From: Gracilariopsis chorda
Taxonomy: Eukaryota > Rhodophyta > Florideophyceae > Gracilariales > Gracilariaceae
Direction of reading: 5' to 3'
Assembly: GCA_003194525.1 (NCBI GenBank)
Contig: NBIV01000187.1
Coordinates: 99,080 to 163,079, forward strand
Length of the DNA: 64,000 nt
Under the pieces are notes generated by a model, which worked only from the letters and a program-made list of their open reading frames with translations, was not told the DNA's origin and did no database searches. Below, piece after piece: positions 19,145 to 29,781 of the stretch. A program made the translations under genes and the position numbers. Within the stretch, counting starts at the first letter, position 1, and every line of letters begins with the position of its first letter.

Positions 19145-20992
19145 TTAGAAGCACTGAGCACTAGCACCGAAGTTGCTAGTTCCCGGAGGACACGGCTGGC
19201 AAACATCCGATGATGTGGCCCCTATCACAGTACTGACTGTCCCCGCCGGGCAGGAGCTGCACGATCCGGACCTTGGTTGATCGGAGAAGGTTCCCTCTCG
19301 ACATCTTGTGCACCTATCCGCACCAGCTGCACTGAACGTACCAGCGGGGCAGGGTTGGCAACTAGACGAGGTATCAGAGCCTTCTACAAGACTGAACGTT
19401 CCCGCAGGGCACGAAGTGCAGCTTCTTGACCTCAGATTCTCAGCAAATGTACCCGTGCTGCACCTGTTGCAGGTGCTTGATGAGCCGAGGCTGGCGGATC
19501 CTTTCGGACAGGGCTGGCAGGATGAAGCTGACTGCGCCCCAACAATGGTTCCAAACGTTCCCGCAGGGCACCCCGTACAAGAGGAAGAACCCATCTGGTC
19601 CGAGTAACTGCCGGCTCCGCAATTTGTGCAGGATGTAGCCCCATCGAAGCTGAACTTACCCTTTGGACATGGTCGGCACGCATCTGATGAAGTTGCTCCT
19701 ACCGCAAGACCGAAAGTTCCAGATGGACAGCTCCTGCAGAAAGTTGCAGCGACACGATCACCGAATGTCCCGGCACGGCACTCTGTGCACAAGTTGGCAC
19801 CACTTCGACTGAAAGTTCCCTTCGGACAGGGCATGCAAACGTCTGGCGACTCTCCTGCAGGGGTGGTGCTGAATGTCCCGGCGGGGCAGCTTCGGCAGGA
19901 TGTTGATCCCGGCTGGTTGGAGAAGGTACCAGGTCTGCAACGATTACATCTGCTGGCACCTCGTCCACTAATGGTTCCTTCTGGACAGCTCTCGCAAGTC
20001 GACGGAGAACTGGCACCTATTGCTTCACTGAATGTTCCCGGTCTACAACGTCTGCAAGAAGTGGAACCAGGTTGGTCTGTAAATGTTCCTTCTCGGCACT
20101 GACTGCAACCTCTAGCTCTGGATAAGCTGAAGGTTCCAGGTGCGCATGGTTGACATACCGAGGCTGATGTGGCACCCTCCTCTGAAGAAGATGTCCCGGA
20201 CGGGCAAGATGTGCAAGAGTCGGAGCCTTCCCGATCAGCAAAGGTCCCAGCATTGCACCTGGAGCAGAACGTACTGCCACCGGAGCTGAACGTTCCAACT
20301 GGGCAATCCATACATTCGATAGACGATGTTGCGTTACGAACTGTACTAAACTTTCCAGAAGGGCAAGACTTGCAAAACGTAGATCCCGGCTGATCTGCAA
20401 ACGTTCCAGGCCCACATCGAGTGCACACCGACTCACCAAACCCACTAAACGTGCCCCTTGGACACGGCGTGCAAGTATTCACTGACTCCGCCCCAATCTC
20501 ACGACTGAAGGTTCCTTTGGGGCACCACGTGCAGAAACTGGAACCAATGGTGTCGGCATAGCGCCCTGCTTTACACTGATAACACCGGAAAGATCCCGCC
20601 GGGCTCAGGGTCCCCTTTGGACAAGGTTGGCAAGCAGTAGGGGAATCAGCGCCTTGAGCATCGCTGAAAGACCCAGCAGGACATTTTGTGCAAGATCGTG
20701 CCGCTAAACGGTCAGAGAAAGTCCCGGCTTGACATGGGAAACAGTTTGGATTACCACCAGTTCCGGCTGCCGTACCGCGAGGGCATGGCAAGCAAGCAGC
20801 GCGTGAAGTAGCACCGGGAGTCTCACTAAATGTTCCGGGCGGGCAGAAACTGCAGAAATTGGAATCTTCTCTATCGGAGAAGCGACCAGGGGCACACGGT
20901 TGGCATGTGTTATTAAAGATGAATGTCCCTGTGGGACATATAGCCAGACATCCCGTCAGGAGCACGGAGAAAGAGAGAAACGCAAGCTTCAT
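19145..20992 (-). CDS. Secreted GCC2/GCC3 (ephrin-receptor-like) Cys-rich repeat protein
   Basis: The 615-residue product has a signal peptide (residues 1-17, core LAFLSFSVLLTGC) and then consists almost entirely of about a dozen tandem units of 46-50 residues. Each unit reads roughly CxxCxxGTFSD..GS..CxxCPxGTFS...GA(T/S)S...CxPCPxGT, the pattern of the GCC2/GCC3 or ephrin-receptor-like Cys-rich repeat. There is no transmembrane segment or GPI signal, so it is probably secreted and heavily disulphide-bonded. Function unknown; in other eukaryotes these repeats occur in adhesion and matrix proteins. A TATATAAG lies about 100 bp upstream, which supports the start. A distantly similar protein lies at 28442-29781. 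Confidence 0.85.
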   Translation of the reverse strand: MKLAFLSFSVLLTGCLAICPTGTFIFNNTCQPCAPGRFSDREDSNFCSFCPPGTFSETPGATSRAACLPCPRGTAAGTGGNPNCFPCQAGTFSDRLAARSCTKCPAGSFSDAQGADSPTACQPCPKGTLSPAGSFRCYQCKAGRYADTIGSSFCTWCPKGTFSREIGAESVNTCTPCPRGTFSGFGESVCTRCGPGTFADQPGSTFCKSCPSGKFSTVRNATSSIECMDCPVGTFSSGGSTFCSRCNAGTFADREGSDSCTSCPSGTSSSEEGATSASVCQPCAPGTFSLSRARGCSQCREGTFTDQPGSTSCRRCRPGTFSEAIGASSPSTCESCPEGTISGRGASRCNRCRPGTFSNQPGSTSCRSCPAGTFSTTPAGESPDVCMPCPKGTFSRSGANLCTECRAGTFGDRVAATFCRSCPSGTFGLAVGATSSDACRPCPKGKFSFDGATSCTNCGAGSYSDQMGSSSCTGCPAGTFGTIVGAQSASSCQPCPKGSASLGSSSTCNRCSTGTFAENLRSRSCTSCPAGTFSLVEGSDTSSSCQPCPAGTFSAAGADRCTRCREGTFSDQPRSGSCSSCPAGTVSTVIGATSSDVCQPCPPGTSNFGASAQCF

Positions 20993-21089
20993 CGGGTTAA
21001 TTTCAACACCTTATGATTGATCAAGAACCTGCTATGCTACCGAAAGCTGCATGGCGGCGCTCTAGAAATTGTGATAAAGACTCCATGGA

Positions 21090-21097
21090 CTTATATA
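21090..21097 (-). promoter_or_regulatory. Candidate TATA box of the GCC-repeat gene
   Basis: The minus strand reads TATATAAG about 100 bp upstream of the ATG at 20992. Confidence 0.5.
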
Positions 21098-23430
21098 CGG
21101 TTGGTCTGCTCATTTTCGTGGTTCTAGCCGGAACAGGAAAAGAAGTATACCGCGAGATCTAGTGTGCGGTGCTGGATCGTTGGACCTGGATCTGATTACA
21201 TCTCCTTGACACCATTCCAGGTATATTCTTGTGACAACTACTGAGGAAGTTCGATAGTTGGGCAGGTCTAGCTAAGTTTAGCAAGCCCAGTATTTGAAGA
21301 CCCTTATCCGATTGTAATGACAATGCCGTAAACGGAAACGGAGCAATGTCGTGCCTGCTTCCGGAAGCTTTTGAACATCCCGCTTTTCCTCCCATGAAAA
21401 TCGGCTGTGATAATACCACCGAATGAAAGGGCGACACCTATTTCCGTGGAACGGCCCTCATCGATTCAAGACTTTGACCGCGAATTAAGTCCGACACCCT
21501 AAGTCTTGCGATGGTTCACGACCATGTGCATCTAGAAGGCAAGAACTTGACTCTCGCCATACTCTAAAGAATTTGAAATGATTTGTCATCACAACTCGTG
21601 TTTGTACTATGTAGCGTTTTCGAACCACAGGATGGTCCTGCTTCATCCTGGTGACACTAATGCATTGCTTCATGGGCAGGAGGGTAACGGTTTGCACATA
21701 GATACCATGATAGATGCAACAGAAAAGCGCGAGTTAAGCCTTTCTTTTGCACTGGCATGACTGTTATGACTTAGGCTTTGTCTTCCCAATATTCGTCCGT
21801 GAAACTTGGAAGATATACCGCTTTTGATGGTCGAACAGTACCGGGCATGGGCAAACCAATAATCTTTCGACTGCTTCCACAGAGTATCAATGTGGATAGG
21901 GCACCGGCCGCCTAAATTCTTCTTCTTTTTCTTCTTCATTGTGGACAATAGCTTTCTATTACTAAGCTGAAGGAGAGCTTTTAGTAAAAGCTTTCTCTTT
22001 TCAGGAAGGCCAAGAACTTTTGTGGCTGATGTCGGATTAACTGCTGTATACTTGGCAGCCTAAATCTCGAAGTTGGTTTGTTAAAGGGTGCGAAGAACCT
22101 ACATGGCTGACCTGCTATGAGATTGCTGTCCAAAGACAACTCATTTAGCCTTCATGCTTGCTTCTCTTTCATTTCATGGTCATCACTTGATCTGAATGAC
22201 AATTTGCTCAAAATAGACATGGAGAGCAGGTTTCTTGTCTTTGTACGCAGCCATTCTTTCCTTATCTTATGCGATGCGCCGTTTCTACCCAATAAGAACA
22301 ACTGAGGCGAGATTTGCATTTGGGTTGCATTTCGTCAAAACGTTGACCAAAGCCTTCTTGACAGCTATTGTCCTGATTTTGCATGTAACGTTTGGCCAGT
22401 TAAATTTCGATTCGAAGGTCGCCTTGTCTTCAGAAAAGTGCGTCCAGGACCCTAGAGCTAGGCCAAAGAATCAGGTGGGTTTACATTCTCGCCATCAGGT
22501 GATAGGGGGGTCGCTACCCTTTAGGTCTACAACCCTTATTCATCGTAGTCTGCACTCCCCTTCTGTATGCGACACAGCATATTTCCAGGCTGTTATGCTC
22601 TAAGGTACGAAATGTTAGGTCCAGCAGAACTACGACTTGCATGCATTCCTTGGCCGTTTTTGCCCTTGCGTTTCTTCATCAGTGTTCTGCGGTTGCTCCT
22701 CTCTAAGGTTATGCCCACTGGATAACAACAAAGGTATCGAAGTTTCTTTGAGATATATTGCTATGAAAGACAAGCCCAAAAGATATCCTATCCAAGGAAT
22801 CGTTGTACCCTGGGTCATGGAATTTATTGGAGATATAATCCATCTAGCGGTCTTGGAATTATGGTAGTCTGAATGTTGGAGCCAGAGGGGTTTTGGAGGC
22901 CTTCGTAAGTCCGGAATATCGCTCAGCCATTATTAGAGCCTTTCTTGCATGGCTCATGAAGAAATATATGTACGAAACTCGCGACCATTTAGATAATTCA
23001 TCAGGTAGGTCGTTGATTCAAATATTTGACTCACTTGGAGAGCTATGGTTGTGTGCATTTTTTTCCGTATTTAAGCAGGACGTGCACGAGAAGTAGTAAT
23101 GGAAAGGAGAAGACAGATGGTAGGATGAAGTGAGAAGCGAGAAAGATGGATTTCTAAGAAACCCTATTTACAGCAATTGCTAGAGTTCTGAAGTTATGTC
23201 TGAAAACCGAATAGCTCTTCACCGTTATTGGCTCCCAAGTTCTTACCGGTTCATTAGAACAGCTAGGATGTGAAAGGAGGGCACTGCTTACAGAGGTAAC
23301 CCTTACTTCCGTATCAAGAGACGATCTGTTTGGCAACGACACAATTGACCAGTATAGCAGCCATGCTGACAGAGAAGACTACAAATCTAATTGGAACACA
23401 TTTTTTGTTTGTTCTCCCAAGAAGAAGAAA

Positions 23431-23467
23431 GAGATTGTTCAGGTGTGGGCCACACCTGAACAATCTC
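23431..23467. repeat. Perfect 18-bp inverted repeat with 1-nt spacer
   Basis: GAGATTGTTCAGGTGTGG at 23431-23448 is followed by one G and its exact complement up to 23467. In RNA this would form a very stable hairpin. Confidence 0.85.
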
Positions 23468-24215
23468 AATTGATCTTGCTACAGTTTTAACTACGGAATG
23501 GCATGTTCCTAACATTTCGGGCTTACGAATAGATGTCGGAAGGAGGGTTGATCTAGCGACGCCTCGAACTCCTGAGCTGTTCGCATTGTTCCAGTTGGAA
23601 AGCACTCCAAGCGATTTAGCAATAAGCTAGACAGCATCACTATCTCCGCAAGGTAAAGATCAGCAACAACGACATATGTCTAGAAAACGGCCGGCTAGAA
23701 GGGTGTTGGAATACTCACGGGGAGAGAAGTTGACAAGGACTCCCAACGCTTTCGGAATTCGCAGCGAGCGCCCAGAAAGAAGCAACGACAAAATGCCACA
23801 AAGAGATGATATGTTTTGTCATGGGCGGAGCATGACAGTGTAACGTTTGTAAGCCACTTACACGTAGTCGCCAGCGATAGATATGCCACGTGTGTGTTTC
23901 TTTTGAGGGATCTGCTTTCTCAATTGCAGTAGCCTTAGTCTACCCAAGTAGCACTGCCACGTATTTGTAACCTGCCTGACGGGAAATGTAGGCTTCTGTG
24001 GTACACGTCGAAGTTCTACGCACGTTGATGACCTGTGTGTGTAACCCAGCATCCATCGACTCTGTGGGAGTTCACTACAAGCTGATTCGTTCATTCAAAC
24101 TCGGTTCCCCCTACGCTCGTGGAGGCTCACTACAAGTATCGCTGGACAAGCTCGCATCAGTGTCTGGCGGGACACTTTTGTAGCCCAGTCGTCTTACAGA
24201 CTCAACCTATGCAAG

Positions 24216-24427
24216 GCCCTTTCTACATAGGGACATGGACATGGGTTTTTGGCACTGCACCGGGAAAAGAATGAAAAATAATTCATGTTTACTAAGCGAA
24301 AATTTAAAAACAAATCTGGTAGAAAGATCCCGAAGTGTCTCTTCCGGGGGGTCGCTCTTTGAGCGACCCCAAAATCGTGGACAATGGACAAGATAGATTC
24401 TTGTCCATGTCCATATGTAGAAAGGGC
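24216..24427. repeat. Foldback element with central hairpin
   Basis: The arms at 24216-24242 and 24401-24427 are inverted copies (about 25 of 27 bases, starting GCCCTTTCTACATA). In the centre lies a second, perfect 10-bp hairpin (GGGGTCGCTC, TTT loop) at 24348-24370. This resembles a small non-autonomous foldback element of about 212 bp. Confidence 0.65.
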
Positions 24428-25272
24428 TGAAGATGTCGCGCCTTCATCAACAACGCCTTCACCGTTAATTCGCTCGTTAAAAAATTTTTGTACGATGCCG
24501 TTGGTGTAGATGGTATGAAAGGGTTCAGATAAAATGCGGCCAAGTGTACAATTTAAAGCTAGTCTTTATCTCTATCTGAGCATGCAGTAGACATACGTCT
24601 CTCTCTCTCTCCTTGTCATTTCGCCATCGCTTGGTATATGGTATTTTGTGTTGATCCGAGTTGTGACTTTTATTCCTTACGGTTCAAAGCATATATTGAG
24701 AGGTGCGTAGAAGGAACGGACTCGATGCGCGATATGAACTTTTCAGCATTCAAAAACCTTCCTTCGTCTTTTGGTTCAAAAAATAATCCATTGCACTTGG
24801 GCCTCGTACCAATCCTTCGGAACAGAAAAGACGCAAATCACTTCACCTACCATCAAAGACTCTAAAGGAGACGAGCGCAATGTCGGTGATGCTTCGTATT
24901 CAGCAGTGCTGTCAGAAATGATGTGGCACTGCTCATCTTACGTTTCTTGTGCCGGGTACTGGGAAATGAAGGTTGACAAAACCCAATTGCGTGGAAACAG
25001 ATTGTACACAGCGAAGCAAACCATTTCATGAGCCTGTTGGGCAAAGCCGGGGTTTTTTAACGTCTTTGGTAACTGTTTCAAAATTATCTCGCACAGGTTC
25101 TGTACTTCTTCGACAGATCTTTTATTCTTGGGTAGAAGGCGCCAGTAAAAACTGACCGGCCTAGACAGAAGTAAGCACCCACTGTCTGAAGAGGCTTAAA
25201 AGCCTGCTTAAATTCCCGTTCCCGCACAAAAAAGTCATTGCGGTGTTCTGCAAAAGCGGTCAAAAATCTGGT

Positions 25273-25640
25273 TCAGCTTCCACCATGGTAGTTTTTGTAA
25301 GGAGATGGCTTGTCTGCAGCATTTAGGTGTGAAAAAATATGTAGAAATGTGATAAGCAGATTCAGTGCCGTACGAAGAGCAGCAAACTTCTGACATCTCA
25401 GGAGTAACGGAAGCGCAGAAGATCTACCTTTTGTAAGAATGCCAAGCGTCACCGAAGAGTCAGTAAAGAATATAATTCTTTGGTCTAATGCTCGTTTTCT
25501 TACCAGCCATTCAGTGCCAAGTAGTGCAGTGCAGTTGCCGACTCCAGACAATTAGTTTGTTCATCATTCTTCCATTTGTGCGTAAATGCGACAGGCCATG
25601 ATAAGGTGGAGTTTAAATTTTGAGCAGATGCCTTAAGCGC
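25273..25640 (-). pseudogene. DIRS-type RNase H fragment
   Basis: Two overlapping frames together read W...NDEQTNCLESATALHYL and then IIFFTDSSVTLGILTKGRSS...RCQKFAALR...AADKPS. FFTDSSV, KGRSS and the N-AD-PS ending are the usual landmarks of the RNase H in DIRS-like elements. A frameshift near 25505 separates the two parts. No RT catalytic motif (YxDD) was found on the minus strand here. Confidence 0.6.
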
Positions 25641-26202
25641 CGCCTCGGTTCTCGGTTGGCTGCAGATTTCCCCTGAGAAGTCCGGGGAGTATAGAGGCGA
25701 TCCGATGCTGTGATCCTTGTCGCCGTTGCGCAGAGTGTGGGGTGGACTGCCTGTATGAGAGATATTGCCGTTCAATGGCTACCATGCCTGCTTCAAGGGG
25801 ATTTTCGGGAATTTCTCTCGGTGATAAAGTCGCATCCGCTTTAAGAGCAGAGTTCATCATTCGCTTGAGTTCATTTGGGTCGTCGTTTGTCATTTTTCGT
25901 AATCCGTCCTGTGACGTTGATAGCAGCTTTTCAAGATCTTGCATAACGGCCTGGGGGTCACTGGACATTGCTGCCTCGGCTTGTCTCAGACGAAACAGAT
26001 CGGCAAGAAGCTGAGGTTTCGTCGGAGGGTCTGAAAATGTTGTGCGCAGGTGTGGCGGGGCAGACTGGACAATCATTTGAAGCTGCTGTTCGTTGAGTGT
26101 GGTAAGATAGTAAATGGGTTCCTTGCTCATGAGGGAGCCATACGTTGGGGGCGGTGCTGCACTGGGTTCTGGGGTTTCTTGGTTGTGGTTGGAAGCCATC
26201 AT
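25633..26202 (-). CDS. Gag-like ORF of the DIRS-like element
   Basis: The 189-residue frame starts at a Met with a Pro-rich N-terminus (PEPSAAPPPTYG) and continues with charged helices. Its position directly upstream of RNase H sequence suggests it is the element's Gag (ORF1). I see no zinc knuckle. Its C-terminus overlaps, in another frame, residues that lead into the RNase H domain, which points to a deletion joining Gag to RNase H. Confidence 0.45.
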   Translation of the reverse strand: MMASNHNQETPEPSAAPPPTYGSLMSKEPIYYLTTLNEQQLQMIVQSAPPHLRTTFSDPPTKPQLLADLFRLRQAEAAMSSDPQAVMQDLEKLLSTSQDGLRKMTNDDPNELKRMMNSALKADATLSPREIPENPLEAGMVAIERQYLSYRQSTPHSAQRRQGSQHRIASILPGLLRGNLQPTENRGGA

Positions 26203-26497
26203 AGCAACGTGTGGCAGACTAGGGACAAGGTTTGGTTGTGGAAAGGTGTGGAAGGTCTCGAGACGCAGGATTAGAGAGTGTTGGTAATCCAGTGGTACAA
26301 GGAAACAGAAGGGCCAAGTATTTGAGCTGCTGATGCTTGGTGGGTGGGCTAGTACTGCAAGCTTCGTGTAAAGATCGCTCTTATAGGCGTTCGTGATAAC
26401 TACACCTAGGATCGAGGCAGCAGAGGGAGTGGTGAAGGGATCATAGAGTCCGTTGGTGGGAGCGTTGTTGATTGATCCATGCGCCGTGTCTCATTGT

Positions 26498-27656
26498 TTA
26501 AGGACTGTGGATGAGGTCTAGCAGTTTTGCCGCGTATGAACGGATCAAAGATTGTTGTGAGTCGCTGATATTCGAGTTCAAAGGCCAAGACTTACCGTTG
26601 TCGAGATAATAGCGGAGCGAGTTCAAAGACTTCCAACGACCGTTAATAGCTATTTGCTGTACCGGCAAGTTGTTAACGTATTCTTCGGTTGCCTTCCCAA
26701 TTCTTGCGGAATGTGTGGAAAACCTGCCGTGAGAAAGACCAAATGAAGAAGATACGGTTTTTATGGGTGAGAGATACGTCTTGTAGCTGACATTTGGAGC
26801 AAAGTGGTGATTGCTCCGATTTTGCAGTTGATATGCACGTAAGAACTTGATGACCGTTTGGTCGTTGATTGGAACGGATTGCAGACGCCCAGTCGTTTTC
26901 GAGGTTTTTGCATCTTTGATATTCTTGCCGGCCATTGTAGGCCCAAATGATGACAATCCAACATCGCCGGGAAAGGCCACTTCACTCCAAAAGAGATTGA
27001 GAGCTTCGGATGCTCGCACATACTCGGCATGGGAATTAAAAGCACTGCAGCTGCTTCTGAATTGATTGAGGTTGTGGTTAGCATCCGCCATGCGAAGGCT
27101 AGTGCCATTTGTCTTGTCATTGGTATAGCCGACTGGTATGGTTTGAGATACTTCCAACCTTGTAGAATTTTGCGAGACATTCCAAGTTGCGCCTTCAATG
27201 TAGGAAACATGAGAAGTATCATGCAAATTAGGTTCGACATCTCCTGTCGGTGTCCAGCTTTTTGGTTCCTGATGTAGCATGAGTTAATGTACATTGCCAG
27301 TCGGGTATCCAGAGGGATTGAGGTGCCGTGATGCGCAAGATGGGCGTTCCGAAAATTGTCAAGTGCTACAGAATATCGAGCTTGAGTACTACTATTAATG
27401 CTAGAGGAAATGAGTGGAAACTCTTCAAAGAACTGGTCTGCTGAAATTATGTACGAGACATCTGAGCTTTGCGTATTTGTCAGAAACTGGGCTTGATATA
27501 TTGCGGAAATATTGCTAGGTGTTGTAGGGGTCTGGTCGCTGGGCTCATATGTCGAAATTGAAGATGTTTGTACACGCAATTCAGAGCAAGTAGATGCTAA
27601 GGCAATTTGAAATCGTTTTTGCAGTGCTGTGTGCTTGAGTTTGTTGACGGTTGACA
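26498..27656 (-). pseudogene. Tyrosine recombinase, broken by a frameshift
   Basis: A likely start at about 27656 (MSTVNKLKH) leads into a core-binding-like helix (ARYSVALDNFRNAHLAHHG). The frame then moves near 27040-27090 into the frame that ends at 26498. That second part (260 residues from 27280) keeps the catalytic set: Arg89 in YVRASEALNLFW, Lys125 in DAKTSK, His190 and Arg193 in THSARIG, Trp216 in GRWKS and a Tyr224/225 nucleophile. The HSARIGKATE...GRWKS...Y order is typical of recombinases carried by DIRS-like and Crypton elements, which join circular DNA into the genome without the DDE chemistry. One frameshift makes this copy non-functional. Confidence 0.7.
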
Positions 27657-27828
27657 TATAAGTTTTCTTTCGAATTTGTCGGTTTTGAAACGAGTGATTG
27701 GTGGTCTGAAAGTTTGGAATGTTGTAAAGCTTGGCAGTTATCAATGCTGCGGGAGAAAAAATCTGATGAGTATACATTCTGCGAAGAGAATAAAAGAAAT
27801 TGTTCAAGGAGCGGAGACAGCGACACAC

Positions 27829-28441
27829 GACGATGGCGAGAGCTGACGACCACGCGAGTGAACGGCGGCGGTGCTTTTACCGCTCACAGCGCTAGTCCAT
27901 GCAACGTGTCAGTCGCAGTCCCCTGCTTGGATAAATCACTTCTTCGTCCCTCGAAAACCCATGACAAACTTAGCACCAATTTTCACACAAAATTTACTAA
28001 GACAACGAAAAGCCTTCTAAATGCGTCGCAAGTGGTAACAGTAACCCTTTACCAGGGTTAGGGATTGATAACTGGTACATAGCCGAAAACCTTCATCTTA
28101 ATCCAGTTTGTTCGGTGGTTGTGCTGATGAAACGGACTTAAGCTTGGTGGTATGACAATTTCTGTTTGCCGCGCCCCAGGAGGAGAGGAGGTATGATCCA
28201 CCAACACTGTGAATGAGACTTGCTAGATTACAGATCGCCTACAAGGCCTTGTGGAAATATAAGTCTGCTTCTTGAACTTCATCTGAGCTTGTCTTCATGA
28301 AGCTGACGATGGCCTAACGTATCTCATGGTCGTTCTACAACCGCATCGTGCGCACCGCATTTCAAGAACCCTATTCCTTCCTGGCTCGCACGAAGATATC
28401 ATCGAAAACCTTGCGCCACTCAAGCACCCGTTTACCGAACC
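27829..28441. other. Intergenic before the Cys-rich gene
   Basis: No gene recognised. It holds the likely promoter of the gene at 28442. Confidence 0.4.
28258..28263 (+). promoter_or_regulatory. Candidate TATA box
   Basis: TATAAG about 180 bp upstream of the ATG at 28442, within an AATATAAG context. Confidence 0.35.
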
Positions 28442-29781
28442 ATGGTGTACATCGTCGTTCACCTAGCGCTGACTATCGCAGTGACGTTTTTCGCCGCCCC
28501 GGCCAGCGCATGTCCTAATGGTACGCATCCTTTGGAGAACGGTCCCCCTTTCATCTGTGTACCTGGTCCAGAAGGTTGTCCACCTGGAATGGTTTCGACA
28601 CGTACCATGTTTCTCCCAGGTTCGTACGTAACCGTATGCCATAAGTGCCAGCCTGGATACACCACATACTCATACTCCGCGTGTACATGCCGTCGTATTG
28701 GATACCCCTGCCCTATTGGCCACTTCGAGACCGATAGTGGAGACTGCTGGATTTGTTCTTCAGATGAATTCTTCGACTTCAAGAAGCAGCGCTGCGTGTC
28801 CTGCCCAGCTGGTACCGGATCTGTTTGGGGGCATCCGCTATGGTGTGCGCCGTGCTCAAGAATTGTCAAACATGGAGCGAAACACTCGCGTTGCTCTCGG
28901 GGTAAAGTTTACGTCTCACGAAGAGGCGGATGTCCGAGCGGATCCAAAGTTGCGTATCGGGACTCTATAGGAGCTCCTGTTTACCAGAATTGTAGTCCCG
29001 GTACCTTTAGCAGGGGTTCGAACCAGCCGAAATGCAGAACGTGCTCAAAACTCTCCGTTTCCGATCAGGGCTACCCGCATTGTATACGGTGCGGCCGAGG
29101 AGCGATCTCGAATATAGAAATGTCGAAATGCGTCGGACGAGAATCTGGTTGCCCGTTAGACCAACGTAGAGTGGAAATGTTAGGAAAGAATCTCTGCCGA
29201 TCTCCGTCGTGCTCAAGTGGAGGCGACGCTTATCCTGCAGCTGCTCAGCGCAAGTGCGGTCCATGCAACGAGTCTCCAGTCAAGAGCGAGTACTTGACGG
29301 AGGATGGTTTGTGCAGAACTTGTCCTGCAGACTCTTTGTCGGATGGATTGAGATGTATCAAGAGTCCACGAGGTCAGGTGCGTTTGGCAGATGGCGGATG
29401 TGGATGCCGTGGTCCACTTGCAGTGAATCGTGGAGTGGACGAGTATGGAAACTGTGTGCGTTGTCCAGATGGAAGTTACGGGGAACCAGGACCTAACGGT
29501 GTGCATGTATGCACAATGTGTCGGGCTGGGACTTATTTCTTTGAAAGAACGGATGGCAGGTTTCTAGGGTGCTTTGTGGAGGTGCGATGCTCTTTTCTAG
29601 AAGCCTGTGCGCAAAATGCCCTCGGGGCAAGGTTTCGACTTCGCCAGGATCTCGTACTTGCGATTTGTGTCCTGCAGGTACCATGAGTTACGGAGATGGG
29701 GCGCCTAGATGCTGCAGTGAAGGAGAAGCGTCCGCTCCAATATCATTCACTGACCCGTTTGGCAATGAGTATCGGATCTAG
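28442..29781 (+). CDS. Secreted Cys-rich (GCC-repeat-like) protein with possible 41-nt intron
   Basis: The protein begins with a signal peptide (residues 1-23, ending ASA) and is very rich in Cys in CxxC and CPxG patterns, with GTFS and GTYF motifs as in ephrin-receptor-like repeats, but less regular than the protein at 19145-20992. The first frame closes at 29686 in a Cys-poor tail. If 29560-29600 (GTTTCT...TTTCTAG) is removed, the frame joins cleanly as TDG-RSLCAKCPRGK and the Cys pattern continues (TCDLCPAGTMSYGDG) to a stop at 29781. This could be a 41-nt GT-AG intron or a recent frameshift. No membrane anchor was seen, so the product is likely secreted. Confidence 0.7.

Larger units (their letters stand above)
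21098..25272. other. Gene-poor region with foldbacks
   Basis: No open frame in these 4.2 kb carries a motif I can name. The longest, 22235-22603 (+), has a hydrophobic stretch but no clear start or family. The region holds two strong inverted repeats (23431-23467 and 24216-24427), which suggests eroded mobile-element sequence. Confidence 0.4.
25273..27828 (-). mobile_element. Decayed DIRS-like tyrosine-recombinase retroelement
   Basis: The minus strand holds three pieces of one kind of element: a tyrosine recombinase (27.7-26.5 kb), a Gag-like frame (26.2-25.6 kb) and a DIRS-type RNase H (25.64-25.27 kb). Frameshifts break the recombinase and the RNase H. The reverse transcriptase that should lie between Gag and RNase H is missing, so it is an internal deletion derivative. 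I did not find terminal or split repeats, so the boundaries are those of the coding pieces. Confidence 0.65.

Noticed and set aside
19308-20445. Repetitive plus-strand and alternative minus-strand frames over the GCC-repeat gene
   Set aside because: They mirror the tandem repeat structure of the real minus-strand gene.
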